NCBI GenBank assembly: GCA_000433035.1
Contig: FR890815.1
Location: forward strand, 124,001 to 188,000
Reading direction: 5' to 3'
DNA length: 64,000 nucleotides
From: Staphylococcus sp. CAG:324
GTDB lineage: Bacteria > Bacillota_I > Bacilli_A > ML615J-28 > CAG-313
Part shown: in pieces, positions 9,036-17,931 of the stretch
Layout of the letters: every line of letters starts with the position of its first letter
Numbering within the stretch: the first letter of the stretch is position 1
The notes under the pieces: model-generated
What the model was told of the DNA's origin: nothing
The model's input: only the letters and a program-made list of their open reading frames with translations
The model's database searches: none
Made by a program: the position numbers and the translations under genes

Positions 9036-9728
9036 ATGAACTATACAAATGAAGTAAAAGAGATGTGTAGTGTTAAGGTTGGTGCAAGTCATGGATGTGC
9101 TCCTATTCCTCAAGAAGGTAAATGGACATATTCTCGCGAAATTAAAGACATCAACGGATTTACACATGGTATTGGTTGGTGTGCTCCTCAACAAGGTGCA
9201 TGTAAACTAACATTAAATGTTAAAAATGGCATTATTGAAGAGGCTTTAGTAGAAACAATTGGGTGTTCTGGTATGACACATTCAGCAGCGATGGCAAGTG
9301 AAGCAATTGTTGGTAAAACGGTTTTAGAAGCTGTAAATACTGACCTTGTTTGTGATGCAATTAATACAGCAATGCGCGAATTATTTTTACAAATTATTTA
9401 TGGTCGTACACAATCGGCTTTTTCTGAAGAAGGACTTTCTATCGGTGCAGGATTAGAAGATTTAGGAAAAGGATTAAGAAGTCAAGTAGGAACAGCCTAT
9501 AGCACAAAACTAAAAGGACCTCGTTATCTTGAACTTGCTGAAGGATATGTAACTCGCTTAGCTCTTGATGATAAAAATCAAATAATTGGTTATGAATATT
9601 TGCATTTAGGTAAATTTACTGACTTCTTAAAGAAGGGGATGAATGCTGATGATGCTTTAAAGAAAGCAACAGGTACATATGGTAGATTTGCAGAAGGATC
9701 AAAATATATTGATCCACGTTATGAATAG
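9036..9728 (+). CDS. NifU-like iron-sulfur scaffold family protein, GGGtGRT partner
   Basis: A 230-residue protein of the IscU/NifU N-terminal-like group that pairs with GGGtGRT proteins. Cysteines lie in GWCAPQQGACKL and ETIGCSGMTHSAAMASEAIVG, the latter echoing the scaffold pattern around the cluster-binding cysteine. A well placed AAGGAG precedes the ATG. The next gene follows after 14 bases with its own GGAGG, so the two are an operon. Its exact job is not established; cluster binding or transfer is an inference from the fold family. Confidence 0.8.
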   Translation: MNYTNEVKEMCSVKVGASHGCAPIPQEGKWTYSREIKDINGFTHGIGWCAPQQGACKLTLNVKNGIIEEALVETIGCSGMTHSAAMASEAIVGKTVLEAVNTDLVCDAINTAMRELFLQIIYGRTQSAFSEEGLSIGAGLEDLGKGLRSQVGTAYSTKLKGPRYLELAEGYVTRLALDDKNQIIGYEYLHLGKFTDFLKKGMNADDALKKATGTYGRFAEGSKYIDPRYE

Positions 9729-9742
9729 GAGGCATACTTATA

Positions 9743-10744
9743 ATGGCATTATTTGAAAACTATGAAAGAAGAATTGAACAAATAAATAAAGCATTAAAAG
9801 AAAATGGTATTGCATCAATTGAAGAAGCAAAAGAAATCTGCGATAAAGCTGGTGTGGATGCCTATAATATTGTAAAAGGTATTCAGCCTATTTGTTTTGA
9901 AAATGCATGTTGGGCATATACAGTAGGCGCTGCTATTGCACTTAAAAATAAAGCTACATCAGCAAGTGATGCCGCAAAATATATTGGTGTTGGTTTACAA
10001 TCATTTTGTATTCCAGGATCAGTTGCTGATGATCGTAAAGTAGGTCTTGGACATGGTAATCTTGGCGCAATGTTACTATCAGAAGAAACAAAATGTTTTG
10101 CTTTTTTAGCAGGTCATGAATCATTTGCCGCAGCTGAAGGAGCAATTGGAATTGCCAAAACAGCAAATAAGGTAAGAAAAGAACCGCTTCGTGTGATTTT
10201 AAATGGTCTTGGTAAAGATGCTGCGAAAATCATTTCTCGTATTAATGGGTTTACTCATGTTGAAACTACTTTTGACTATAAAACAGGAAAACTTCATGAA
10301 GTTTCTCGCACGGCTTATTCTAATGGTGAAAGAGCATTAGTGAATTGTTATGGAGCCGATGATGTTCGTGAAGGTGTTGCAATTATGCATTATGAAGGAG
10401 TTGATGTATCCATTACGGGTAATTCAACAAATCCTACTCGTTTCCAACATCCGGTTGCGGGTACTTATAAAAAAGAATGTGTTGAAATGGGCAAAAAATA
10501 TTTTTCAGTTGCCTCAGGTGGTGGAACTGGTCGTACACTTCATCCAGATAATATGGCAGCAGGGCCTGCTTCATATGGCTTTACAGATACTCTTGGTAGA
10601 ATGCATTCTGATGCTCAATTTGCGGGATCATCTTCTGTTCCTGCCCATGTTGAAATGATGGGATTAATTGGAATGGGAAATAATCCAATGGTTGGTGCTA
10701 CGGTTGCGGTTGCGGTGGCCGTTTCTCAAGCCTTAACAAAATAG
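9743..10744 (+). CDS. GGGtGRT family protein
   Basis: A 333-residue protein carrying the eponymous motif, here SGGGTGRTLHPD, about two-thirds along. Other conserved-looking blocks are GLGHGNLGAML, FAAAEGAIGIAKTANKVR and PVAGTYKKECVE. It always tends to sit beside the NifU-like protein, as here. The biochemical role of the family is unknown to me; glycine-rich loops suggest binding of a phosphate or nucleotide. No membrane segment or signal peptide. Ends at a terminator, closing a two-gene operon. Confidence 0.88.
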   Translation: MALFENYERRIEQINKALKENGIASIEEAKEICDKAGVDAYNIVKGIQPICFENACWAYTVGAAIALKNKATSASDAAKYIGVGLQSFCIPGSVADDRKVGLGHGNLGAMLLSEETKCFAFLAGHESFAAAEGAIGIAKTANKVRKEPLRVILNGLGKDAAKIISRINGFTHVETTFDYKTGKLHEVSRTAYSNGERALVNCYGADDVREGVAIMHYEGVDVSITGNSTNPTRFQHPVAGTYKKECVEMGKKYFSVASGGGTGRTLHPDNMAAGPASYGFTDTLGRMHSDAQFAGSSSVPAHVEMMGLIGMGNNPMVGATVAVAVAVSQALTK

Positions 10745-10750
10745 ATATGA

Positions 10751-10786
10751 AAAAATATGATATTGAAAAGATATCATATTTTTTTG
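10751..10786 (+). terminator. Terminator after GGGtGRT operon
   Basis: An AAATATGATAT arm and ATATCATATTT arm enclose a short GAAAAG-containing loop, followed by a T run. Confidence 0.85.
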
Positions 10787-10844
10787 TTATGGTAGATTCA
10801 AATATAGAATAAATTATTATTTTTTAAAAAAATTAAAAATATAG

Positions 10845-10873
10845 TTGAATTTAATTTTTTTAAATGTTATAAT
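10845..10873 (+). promoter_or_regulatory. Extended -10 promoter for the large lipoprotein
   Basis: TTGAAT (10845-10850), 17 bases, TATAAT (10868-10873) with TGT just upstream (10865-10867). Start codon 35 bases downstream. Confidence 0.8.
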
Positions 10874-10907
10874 CTATTATAAATTAAATAAGATAGGAAG
10901 GGAAAAA

Positions 10908-13871
10908 ATGAAAAAAAGAATTATATGTTTATTCATGATCAGTTTTATCGCTATTTTTCTAACATCATGTAATAAAAAATTTACAGTTAATTTTGATACT
11001 GATGGAGGTACAACAGTTGCCGCTGTTGAAGTAAAAAAGGGAGAAACTTTAGAAGAACCGACTGCTCCTACTAAAGATGGCTATATCTTTGTGGAATGGC
11101 AGTTAGATGGTAAAACGTATGATTTTAGTCAAAAAGTGAAAAGCAATTTTACTTTAAAGGCGAAATGGGAGCAAGTAGTACAACTTACAAAACCAACTGA
11201 TTTAAAAATAGAAGATAATATTTTAAGTTGGCAAGCAGTAGAAGGGGCCCAAACATATGATATTTATATTGATGATGAATTGAGGGCTACAAATCTTACT
11301 ACAACAACTTATCAGATTCCTTCTGAAATTAGTTTAGCTTATATTTATGTGGTTGCGAAATCTAAAACCGGAGAATCAGAATCATCAGAAATATTAAATT
11401 ATCAAGTTAGTTTATCAGATGAGGAAGTAAATCAATTTTTAGTAGATTCTGGTCTTAATTATATTGATGATGCGTTTAAAAGTGCTATCAAACTATTAGC
11501 TATTGCTTGTAAAAAGTATAATGTTTCGGTAGATGATTTAAAAAAGTTGAGTTCTGATGAAGGAGTATTGGAATTAGTATTAAAATATATAGAAGATGAA
11601 AGAGTTTCTGATTTATTATCTGTTGCCTTATTGTATGCATCAGAACTATTTAATTCACAAATTCATCAGATGTTAGTAGATAATGTTGTGAATCCCGAAG
11701 GATATGATGAGGCTTTACAAACAGTTTTTACGAAACTAGTGAATAACGATGCCTATCAAACAATCTTTACAAAGGCAAAGGATGATTTAAAATTTGTGAA
11801 TCTTGTTGCTCCATGTCTTGCTTGGGTAGCTAGTTATGCTGATAATTATACTGTTTCTAATGTATTTGATTTTTTAACAATCTTACAATCACTTTGTCCG
11901 CAGTATAAATTGACTAGAAATGATTTAACAATAAATTTTACGAATAACATTACAAACGAAAGTTATACTTTAACGTTAGATGAAATTGAAACGCTTATTT
12001 GTTATTATATGAACAATAAAGATACGAATGAAAATGAAAATGTAATTCATACTTATTTTCAAACTGCTATGTTATATCAAAAATTAGAAACTGCATCAAT
12101 TAACATTTATCAAAACAATCCAGCTTTCAGAAAAACTATCATTCAAAAAATGCCTCAAATTGGTAAACGTGTGCAAGCTATATTCCAAGCTTATACGACA
12201 GTGATGGCATCAAATGAAGATTTTCAAAATTTGATTACTGCTTTTCAAACGGCTGATACAAGAGAAAAACTGCTTGCGGCATTATTAGATGCACAAACTT
12301 TGAAGAATAATCTAGTCGAAGTCATTGACAAGGCTTTACCAACTAAAGAGGATATCGATATTCTCGCACAACTTGTAGATACTTTATCATTTAGTGATAT
12401 TATGTATTGTATGACTGATAATGCAAATGGTGGAATTAGAATCGAAGGAATCGAATATTTTGTCGAGTATTTAAAAACAATTTTAAGTACTGCGAATACA
12501 TGCATTGATTTTGTTACATCAATTGATACGGCAAGTTATGATATTATTTCCATCATTGAAGCATATATAATGGGCAATCCTGAACAAGCAGAAATTGCAA
12601 ATGCTGAAATTCAAAAACTCATTGCTAATTTACAAGAAGCATTATTACAAAATGAGGATATACAAAACTTTGATCAAACAGGTTTATATTATATTGCTAA
12701 ATTTGCTCTTATGACAAATGGTTTCAATTTGGATTCACAATTCTCTTTAGTATTTGGTCAAGCAATGGACGAAGAATTGTTTAATAGACTTTTTGATGAA
12801 ATGGAAGAACTTTTAGAATATATATCTGTCGATTCTGCTTATGCTGAACAATTAGTTATGATGCTTTATGAAACTATTTTTATGGCTAAGGCACCCGAAG
12901 TTTCATATGAAGTGGTTTGTGAATTGTTACATCAAGTATTTACATATGTAGATAAAGATGTTTTAAATGAATATAAAGATCTATTAGTAGGATGTTTTGA
13001 ATATTATTTTTATAGTAGTAATTTAAGAAAAGAGATGCTTCAAAATAATGAAGAATTTGATGTTTTGAAAAAAGCGGAAGAACTATATCAATGCATATAT
13101 GACAACTTTGAAACTTTAAAACCATTCTTGGAAATGATGTTACAAACAAATTTAATAGGAAATTTTGAGACATCCGGTTATGAAGAGAATAAAAATATAT
13201 TGATTGAAAATTTAAACAATTGGAAAGTATTGTTTGCTAATTCAAATACAACTCCTACAAAAATTATTACAGTTATTGATTTAATTGAAAAATTAACAAC
13301 TGGTGAGGGAGTATCAGCTGCTGATAAAGCATTTTTCAACGATGCGTTATTAACTAAAATTGATCAATTATTGGCATTAGTCGATTGTTATTCATTTGCT
13401 TTAACGACTGAGCAAAAAGATTTGATTTATGATTTTGAATATTATTTGAATATTGATTGGCAATATCCTAGTATTTATGAATTAAGTGTTATAACTCAAA
13501 CAATTGATAATCAAACGATAGATTATTTAGTAGTATCTATTAAAGAAGAAATTTTCAATCTTTATCAAGATAATCTTTCTAAGGGAAATTTTTCAAAGTT
13601 AGAGTTGGAATTAGAAATAGGTAATGCTTCGTATAGTGGATACCTTTCTTTAAATGCTGTAGATGAACCAAATATTTTTGGTATAGTATCTTTTGATGAT
13701 ATTGCCTCATCACTTGGTTATCGTTTATCTGAATTAAATGATATACTAAATAATGATGCTTTGGCTAATCTTAAGATTTCATATATTGGTTTAAATATAC
13801 TGTATAATGGTGAAGAATCGTATTTTTCTGGTGCTGTTTCAGATAATATCACTCAATATTTTTTCAATTAA
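10908..13871 (+). CDS. Large surface lipoprotein: InlB B-repeat plus long helical region
   Basis: A 987-residue lipoprotein. The signal peptide ends in a lipobox (FLTSC, Cys at about residue 21). Then comes one InlB B-repeat / Flg_new domain (FDTDGGTTV ... GYIFVEW ... LKAKWEQ), a fibronectin-III-like stretch to about residue 160, and roughly 800 residues of acidic, predicted mostly helical sequence with no recognised domain. TTG at 10845 is part of the promoter, so the ATG at 10908 with AGGAAGGGA is the start. It should be lipid-anchored on the outer face, a candidate adhesin or binding protein. The lipoprotein at 45.2 kb has the same front end. Confidence 0.85.
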   Translation: MKKRIICLFMISFIAIFLTSCNKKFTVNFDTDGGTTVAAVEVKKGETLEEPTAPTKDGYIFVEWQLDGKTYDFSQKVKSNFTLKAKWEQVVQLTKPTDLKIEDNILSWQAVEGAQTYDIYIDDELRATNLTTTTYQIPSEISLAYIYVVAKSKTGESESSEILNYQVSLSDEEVNQFLVDSGLNYIDDAFKSAIKLLAIACKKYNVSVDDLKKLSSDEGVLELVLKYIEDERVSDLLSVALLYASELFNSQIHQMLVDNVVNPEGYDEALQTVFTKLVNNDAYQTIFTKAKDDLKFVNLVAPCLAWVASYADNYTVSNVFDFLTILQSLCPQYKLTRNDLTINFTNNITNESYTLTLDEIETLICYYMNNKDTNENENVIHTYFQTAMLYQKLETASINIYQNNPAFRKTIIQKMPQIGKRVQAIFQAYTTVMASNEDFQNLITAFQTADTREKLLAALLDAQTLKNNLVEVIDKALPTKEDIDILAQLVDTLSFSDIMYCMTDNANGGIRIEGIEYFVEYLKTILSTANTCIDFVTSIDTASYDIISIIEAYIMGNPEQAEIANAEIQKLIANLQEALLQNEDIQNFDQTGLYYIAKFALMTNGFNLDSQFSLVFGQAMDEELFNRLFDEMEELLEYISVDSAYAEQLVMMLYETIFMAKAPEVSYEVVCELLHQVFTYVDKDVLNEYKDLLVGCFEYYFYSSNLRKEMLQNNEEFDVLKKAEELYQCIYDNFETLKPFLEMMLQTNLIGNFETSGYEENKNILIENLNNWKVLFANSNTTPTKIITVIDLIEKLTTGEGVSAADKAFFNDALLTKIDQLLALVDCYSFALTTEQKDLIYDFEYYLNIDWQYPSIYELSVITQTIDNQTIDYLVVSIKEEIFNLYQDNLSKGNFSKLELELEIGNASYSGYLSLNAVDEPNIFGIVSFDDIASSLGYRLSELNDILNNDALANLKISYIGLNILYNGEESYFSGAVSDNITQYFFN

Positions 13872-13882
13872 TTGTATCATTT

Positions 13883-13938
13883 TAAAAAAAGATATCTTTA
13901 AATAAGAAGGCAAAACTTATTTTGAAGATGTCTTTTTT
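13883..13938 (+). terminator. Long terminator after the large lipoprotein
   Basis: An interrupted stem: AAAAAGATATCTT and ATAAG pair with CTTAT and GAAGATGTCTTTTT around AAGGCAAAA, followed by T residues. Confidence 0.75.
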
Positions 13939-13960
13939 CATTGAAAGAAAATAGCATATC

Positions 13961-13989
13961 TTGATAAAATCATTAGTTTTTGATATAAT
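13961..13989 (+). promoter_or_regulatory. Extended -10 promoter for eno
   Basis: TTGATA (13961-13966), 17-base spacer, TATAAT (13984-13989) with TGA directly before it. The leader to the ATG is about 100 bases with no obvious structure. Confidence 0.85.
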
Positions 13990-14096
13990 AGATTTGTTTT
14001 ATAAAAGTATCCTGAAAAGTGGTATATTTTTTAATAAAATGGCTATAGTAATAATAGGAAAATAATGTATAAAATTATAAAAAGGAGATAGATAAT

Positions 14097-15386
14097 ATGC
14101 CATATATTGTAGATGTTTACGCAAGAGAAGTTCTTGATTCAAGGGGAAATCCAACGGTTGAGGTTGAGGTAACAACGGAATCTGGAGCATATGGTAGAGC
14201 CATTGTTCCTAGTGGGGCATCAACTGGTGAATATGAGGCTTTAGAACTAAGAGATAAAGATCAATCTAGATATTTAGGGAAAGGTGTTTTAAAAGCGGTT
14301 GAAAATGTCAATGATGTGATTGCCCCTGAAATTATTGGTTATGATGTAACAAGTCAAATGTTAATTGATCAAGTGATGATTCAATTAGATTCAACGAAAA
14401 ATAAAGAAAAACTAGGAGCAAATGCTATTTTAGGAGTATCCCTTGCATGTGCTAAAGCTGCAGCCGATTATTATGATATGCCATTATATCGTTATTTAGG
14501 TGGTACTTATGGACATGTTTTACCAACACCAATGATGAACATATTAAATGGTGGAGCACATGCGGATTGGTGTATTGATATTCAAGAAATTATGATAGTG
14601 CCTGTTTCCTGTAAAACATTTAAAAAAGCTTTACAAATGGCATCAGAAGTTTTTCATCATTTAAAAGAAGTTTTAAAATCAAGAGGACTTGTTACTGCTG
14701 TTGGTGATGAAGGAGGATATGCACCAAAATTGAATTCTAATGAAGATGCTTTAAATGTAGTTTTAGAAGCAATTCAAAAAGCAGGATATCTTCCTGGCAA
14801 AGATATTTATTTGGCTTTAGATGTTGCTTCTAGTGAATTTTATAATAGTGAAAAGAAAGTTTATGAATTAAAAAGTGAGAACAAAACACTTACATCAGAA
14901 GAAATGATTGCTTTTTTAGAAAAATTAGTTCATACTTATCCGATTATTTCTATTGAAGATGGATTAGATCAAAATGATTGGGCAGGTTGGAAACAGCTTA
15001 CTAAAAGACTCGGTAAAAAAGTTCAACTTGTTGGCGATGACTTATTTGTTACTAACACGATGCGACTTACTAGAGGGATTAAAGAAGGAGTTGCTAATGC
15101 CATTTTAATTAAATTAAATCAAATTGGTACTTTAACAGAAACTTTAGCAGCTGTTGAAATGGCTAAAAGAGCAAGGTATACAGCAATTATTTCGCATCGT
15201 AGTGGTGAGAGTGAAGATACGACGATTGCAGATATTGCAGTTGGATTAAATGCAGGTCAGATTAAGACAGGTTCACTTTCTAGAACAGATAGAATTGCAA
15301 AATATAATCAATTATTAAGAATTGAAGATGATTTGCAAGAAAGCGCAAGGTTTGATGGTTTGCAATCTTTTTATAATTTAAAATAA
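14097..15386 (+). CDS. eno: Enolase
   Basis: A 429-residue enolase, converting 2-phosphoglycerate to phosphoenolpyruvate with magnesium. Recognised: the start VDVYAREVLDSRGNPTVEVEV, catalytic-loop ASTG, ANAILGVSLA, NGGAHAD, VGDEGGYAP, the metal ligand region SIEDGLDQNDW and GDDLFVTN, the signature LIKLNQIGTLTET and SHRSGESED. Full length. AAAGGAG lies eight bases before the ATG. It has its own promoter and shares a terminator with the convergent membrane gene. Cytoplasmic; in some Gram-positives also moonlights at the surface. Confidence 0.98.
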   Translation: MPYIVDVYAREVLDSRGNPTVEVEVTTESGAYGRAIVPSGASTGEYEALELRDKDQSRYLGKGVLKAVENVNDVIAPEIIGYDVTSQMLIDQVMIQLDSTKNKEKLGANAILGVSLACAKAAADYYDMPLYRYLGGTYGHVLPTPMMNILNGGAHADWCIDIQEIMIVPVSCKTFKKALQMASEVFHHLKEVLKSRGLVTAVGDEGGYAPKLNSNEDALNVVLEAIQKAGYLPGKDIYLALDVASSEFYNSEKKVYELKSENKTLTSEEMIAFLEKLVHTYPIISIEDGLDQNDWAGWKQLTKRLGKKVQLVGDDLFVTNTMRLTRGIKEGVANAILIKLNQIGTLTETLAAVEMAKRARYTAIISHRSGESEDTTIADIAVGLNAGQIKTGSLSRTDRIAKYNQLLRIEDDLQESARFDGLQSFYNLK

Positions 15387-15440
15387 AAAAAGCATTTAAA
15401 TAGCATCCTTTTATAGGGTGCTAAATAAATGCTTTTTATT
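15386..15440. terminator. Bidirectional terminator between eno and the DUF1461 gene
   Basis: AAAAAGCATTTA and AGCA..CC on the left pair with GG.TGCT and AAATGCTTTTT on the right, with A-rich and T-rich ends on both strands. The stop and last codons of the minus-strand gene lie inside the hairpin. Confidence 0.8.
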
Positions 15441-16256
15441 CTGTTTTTTAAATAGGGTCGATTTTAGATGAGAACCATATTTTTTAAATAATCCACAAAG
15501 GATAATCGAAAAAACTAAAATACCAATAAATGTAATTGAGATTATAGTACCAATATGCATAAAGAAATCACCTGTTAATACATTAGTTAATGTATCACAA
15601 TAATGAAATGACAAAGCCAATTCCACTTTATTACTATCGGGAAAAATAATTTTGTGGAAAATTTCAAAAGCCAAATCAAAATCGACAATTGCAAAGATGG
15701 CCACAAAAATACCTAAAACGATAAAGATAGAAACAGTAATCATATATGTTTTGAAAAAGATGGGGCCAATCGTTTTTCTTCTTATGATTAAATAAACAAT
15801 AAAAATAATAAAGAGAACAATACAGACATAACAAAGTTGAATTCCTCCTATAAAAAGAACTTTAACATCTTGCATGTGAACGATTGCTTGTTCAGAGAAA
15901 AAATTAACTGGTCCTTCGGAGGTAATTACTTGAAATTGCATACTATCACAATCGCTATGATATAAATACTGGATAATCAAATCGGTAGCTTTGATCAAAT
16001 CTTCTTTTGTAACATCATATTTGGGATAGTAACAATCATAATAAGAATGCGTTGTTTCATCATAGTGTTGGTGAACATACCCATTAAAAGTATATTTTTC
16101 TAAAATTTCTTCAACTTTATTTCTATCTTGTTCTTTTAGATAATAAGATTTGGATTTAGCAATCGGAAGAATGCTGATACAACCGATTAAAATAATAAAA
16201 ATAACGGAAGCAAGAATGAGGATAATGCGATCAATTATATTTAAAATTTTATTCAT
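15411..16256 (-). CDS. DUF1461 / TIGR01906-type integral membrane protein
   Basis: A 281-residue protein with an N-terminal membrane helix, an extracellular domain of about 110 residues, and three more helices. The block FFSEQAIVHMQDVKVLF followed by a membrane helix, and later FDLAFEIFHKIIFPD, are the conserved parts of the TIGR01906/DUF1461 family as I know it. Function of the family is not established. The start overlaps the end of lgt by eight bases, so the two are translationally coupled, suggesting a link to lipoprotein or membrane lipid processing. Its C-terminal codons form part of the shared terminator. Confidence 0.72.
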   Translation of the reverse strand: MNKILNIIDRIILILASVIFIILIGCISILPIAKSKSYYLKEQDRNKVEEILEKYTFNGYVHQHYDETTHSYYDCYYPKYDVTKEDLIKATDLIIQYLYHSDCDSMQFQVITSEGPVNFFSEQAIVHMQDVKVLFIGGIQLCYVCIVLFIIFIVYLIIRRKTIGPIFFKTYMITVSIFIVLGIFVAIFAIVDFDLAFEIFHKIIFPDSNKVELALSFHYCDTLTNVLTGDFFMHIGTIISITFIGILVFSIILCGLFKKYGSHLKSTLFKKQNKKHLFSTL

Positions 16257-17118
16257 TGGTATTTACATCCTCAGGATTTTCTTTATTTGTTAATTCGAGA
16301 TCATGAGAATTGGCAGTTTCGGCAATCGGCTCTAAAACATTTTTCTTTTGGAGCCACATTTCTAGAGGTTTGCGCCATATTAATAATACAATTCCCCATA
16401 AAAACATAATAATACTCATAAATTGCGATGGTGATAAAAAACCGAAAGGACTAGAACCTCTATCATCACCTCGTAAGTATTCAAGTAAGAATCGGAATAC
16501 ATTATAGCCAATAAAATACCATCCACAGCGATTCTTTTTAATAAAGAAAAATAAGATGGCTGCAAATATAAATAAGAAAACCGCCTCATATAATTGAGTA
16601 GGTAAAATCCAAGCATATTTGGCATTAGGTTCATTTATCGGATAGTAGATAGATAAAAAGGTATGAGGTTCAACTGTTTTTCCATAGCAACATCCCCCAA
16701 AAAAACAACCAATTCTACCAAAACCATGGGCTACACAAAGACCGACCACGATGATATCAAGGAAGAAAAACATTTTATTCCGATCATATTTCATAATAAA
16801 ATAATAAAGAATGAAGTATGATAAAATACCACCGAAAAGACCTCCGGAAAAAGTAATACCCCACCATTCCCAGTTAAAACTACCAGTTTCTTTGTAGGTA
16901 GAAATATTGTGCCATAAAGCATCAAAGAAAACAGCACTTAGGGCAAAAATTCCTCCTGCAAGCCCACAAACAACAATTAATTTATCAATTTTTTTCTCAC
17001 TGGTATGATTTTTTCTAAATAGTGTTAAAATGATGATGGTAAAGCATAAAACACCAATTGATACCATTAATCCAAATGTAGGGATTGTGATACCAAAGAT
17101 ATGTAATTCTGGTTTCAT
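16249..17118 (-). CDS. lgt: Prolipoprotein diacylglyceryl transferase
   Basis: A 289-residue, seven-helix membrane enzyme that moves diacylglycerol from phosphatidylglycerol to the lipobox cysteine of prolipoproteins. Key segments are GITFSGGLFGG, the signature HGFGRIGCFFGGCCYG (the cysteine-rich variant found in many clostridia and relatives) and PTQLYEA. The frame is open further upstream, but AAGGAG lies just before the ATG at 17118, giving the normal N-terminus MKPELHIFG. Its substrates are represented in this window by at least five lipoproteins. First gene of a two-gene minus-strand operon. Confidence 0.94.
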   Translation of the reverse strand: MKPELHIFGITIPTFGLMVSIGVLCFTIIILTLFRKNHTSEKKIDKLIVVCGLAGGIFALSAVFFDALWHNISTYKETGSFNWEWWGITFSGGLFGGILSYFILYYFIMKYDRNKMFFFLDIIVVGLCVAHGFGRIGCFFGGCCYGKTVEPHTFLSIYYPINEPNAKYAWILPTQLYEAVFLFIFAAILFFFIKKNRCGWYFIGYNVFRFLLEYLRGDDRGSSPFGFLSPSQFMSIIMFLWGIVLLIWRKPLEMWLQKKNVLEPIAETANSHDLELTNKENPEDVNTNE

Positions 17119-17148
17119 TTTAAACTCCTTTCTAAATGAATTGTTAAT

Positions 17149-17176
17149 ATTATAACACAAAATTTTCAAATGTAAA
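17149..17176 (-). promoter_or_regulatory. Extended -10 promoter for lgt (minus strand)
   Basis: Read on the minus strand: TTTACA, 16 bases, TGT-TATAAT. It is back to back with the promoter of the divergent gene at 17272. Confidence 0.75.
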
Positions 17177-17218
17177 CATAAAATGCAAGATATCTCAAGA
17201 AAAGCCTGAATACCTTTC

Positions 17219-17247
17219 TTGAAAAAATTTTTCAATTGTTGTATAAT
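17219..17247 (+). promoter_or_regulatory. Sigma-A type promoter for the rsmB block
   Basis: TTGAAA (17219-17224), 17 bases, TATAAT (17242-17247), 25 bases before the first start codon. The first likely promoter of the run 17272-22497. Confidence 0.8.
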
Positions 17248-17271
17248 AATACCAAAAGTAGGTGATAGAGG

Positions 17272-17931
17272 ATGATCGATAGTATTTTGCAAAATTTGAC
17301 AAAAATCAAAAAAGATGTCATATATATTGATATATTAATGAACCATATTGTAAATTTGATGTTAAAAGAGAAATGGCAATTTACACGAAATACATATCAT
17401 AACCTTGAAGAAAATGTAAATAAATACCAAAATGGTGATAAAACTTCAATTATTCAAAACTATATTATGAATGATTATGAAACTCTTCTTCAAATGATTT
17501 ATGAATTCAAAGAAGACCTTTATCCAATTTTTGATTCCGCTCTTTTTCTTTTACTAGATTCATTTACTGAGGACGAATTAGAGAACTTGCAAAAAAGAAC
17601 AAAGAAACTTTTTTCCACTTCTCCTCATTTTAGTGATTTGCAAGAAAGCTTACTTAAAGATGAGAGTCCAAAAACTAAAATTTTTTTAAATAATTTGATT
17701 CATTTGTTAAATCATCATGTATCAAGTCAAGATGTAAAATTCATTCCATTTGAAATGATGCATTCCTTAATCGCCTTAGAACAGTTTACAAAAGAGGATT
17801 ATTTAAAAGCTTATCAAATTACTACGAAAGCCTTAAAGTATTTGCAAGATAAGACTATAGTGAAAGAAGAATATTTACAAATGCGCCTAAACGTGTTTAC
17901 TATGCTTGCGGGAGAAAAAGATGTTGAATAA
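17272..17931 (+). CDS. Uncharacterised helical protein upstream of rsmB
   Basis: A 219-residue soluble protein, acidic and probably all helical, with leucine/isoleucine-rich stretches and no recognised motif, signal peptide or membrane segment. GATAGAGG precedes the ATG closely. Its last codons overlap the start of rsmB by 11 bases, so it is the first gene of the rRNA-modification operon. In Bacillus this place is held by priA-def-fmt, which are absent here. Function unknown. Confidence 0.75.
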   Translation: MIDSILQNLTKIKKDVIYIDILMNHIVNLMLKEKWQFTRNTYHNLEENVNKYQNGDKTSIIQNYIMNDYETLLQMIYEFKEDLYPIFDSALFLLLDSFTEDELENLQKRTKKLFSTSPHFSDLQESLLKDESPKTKIFLNNLIHLLNHHVSSQDVKFIPFEMMHSLIALEQFTKEDYLKAYQITTKALKYLQDKTIVKEEYLQMRLNVFTMLAGEKDVE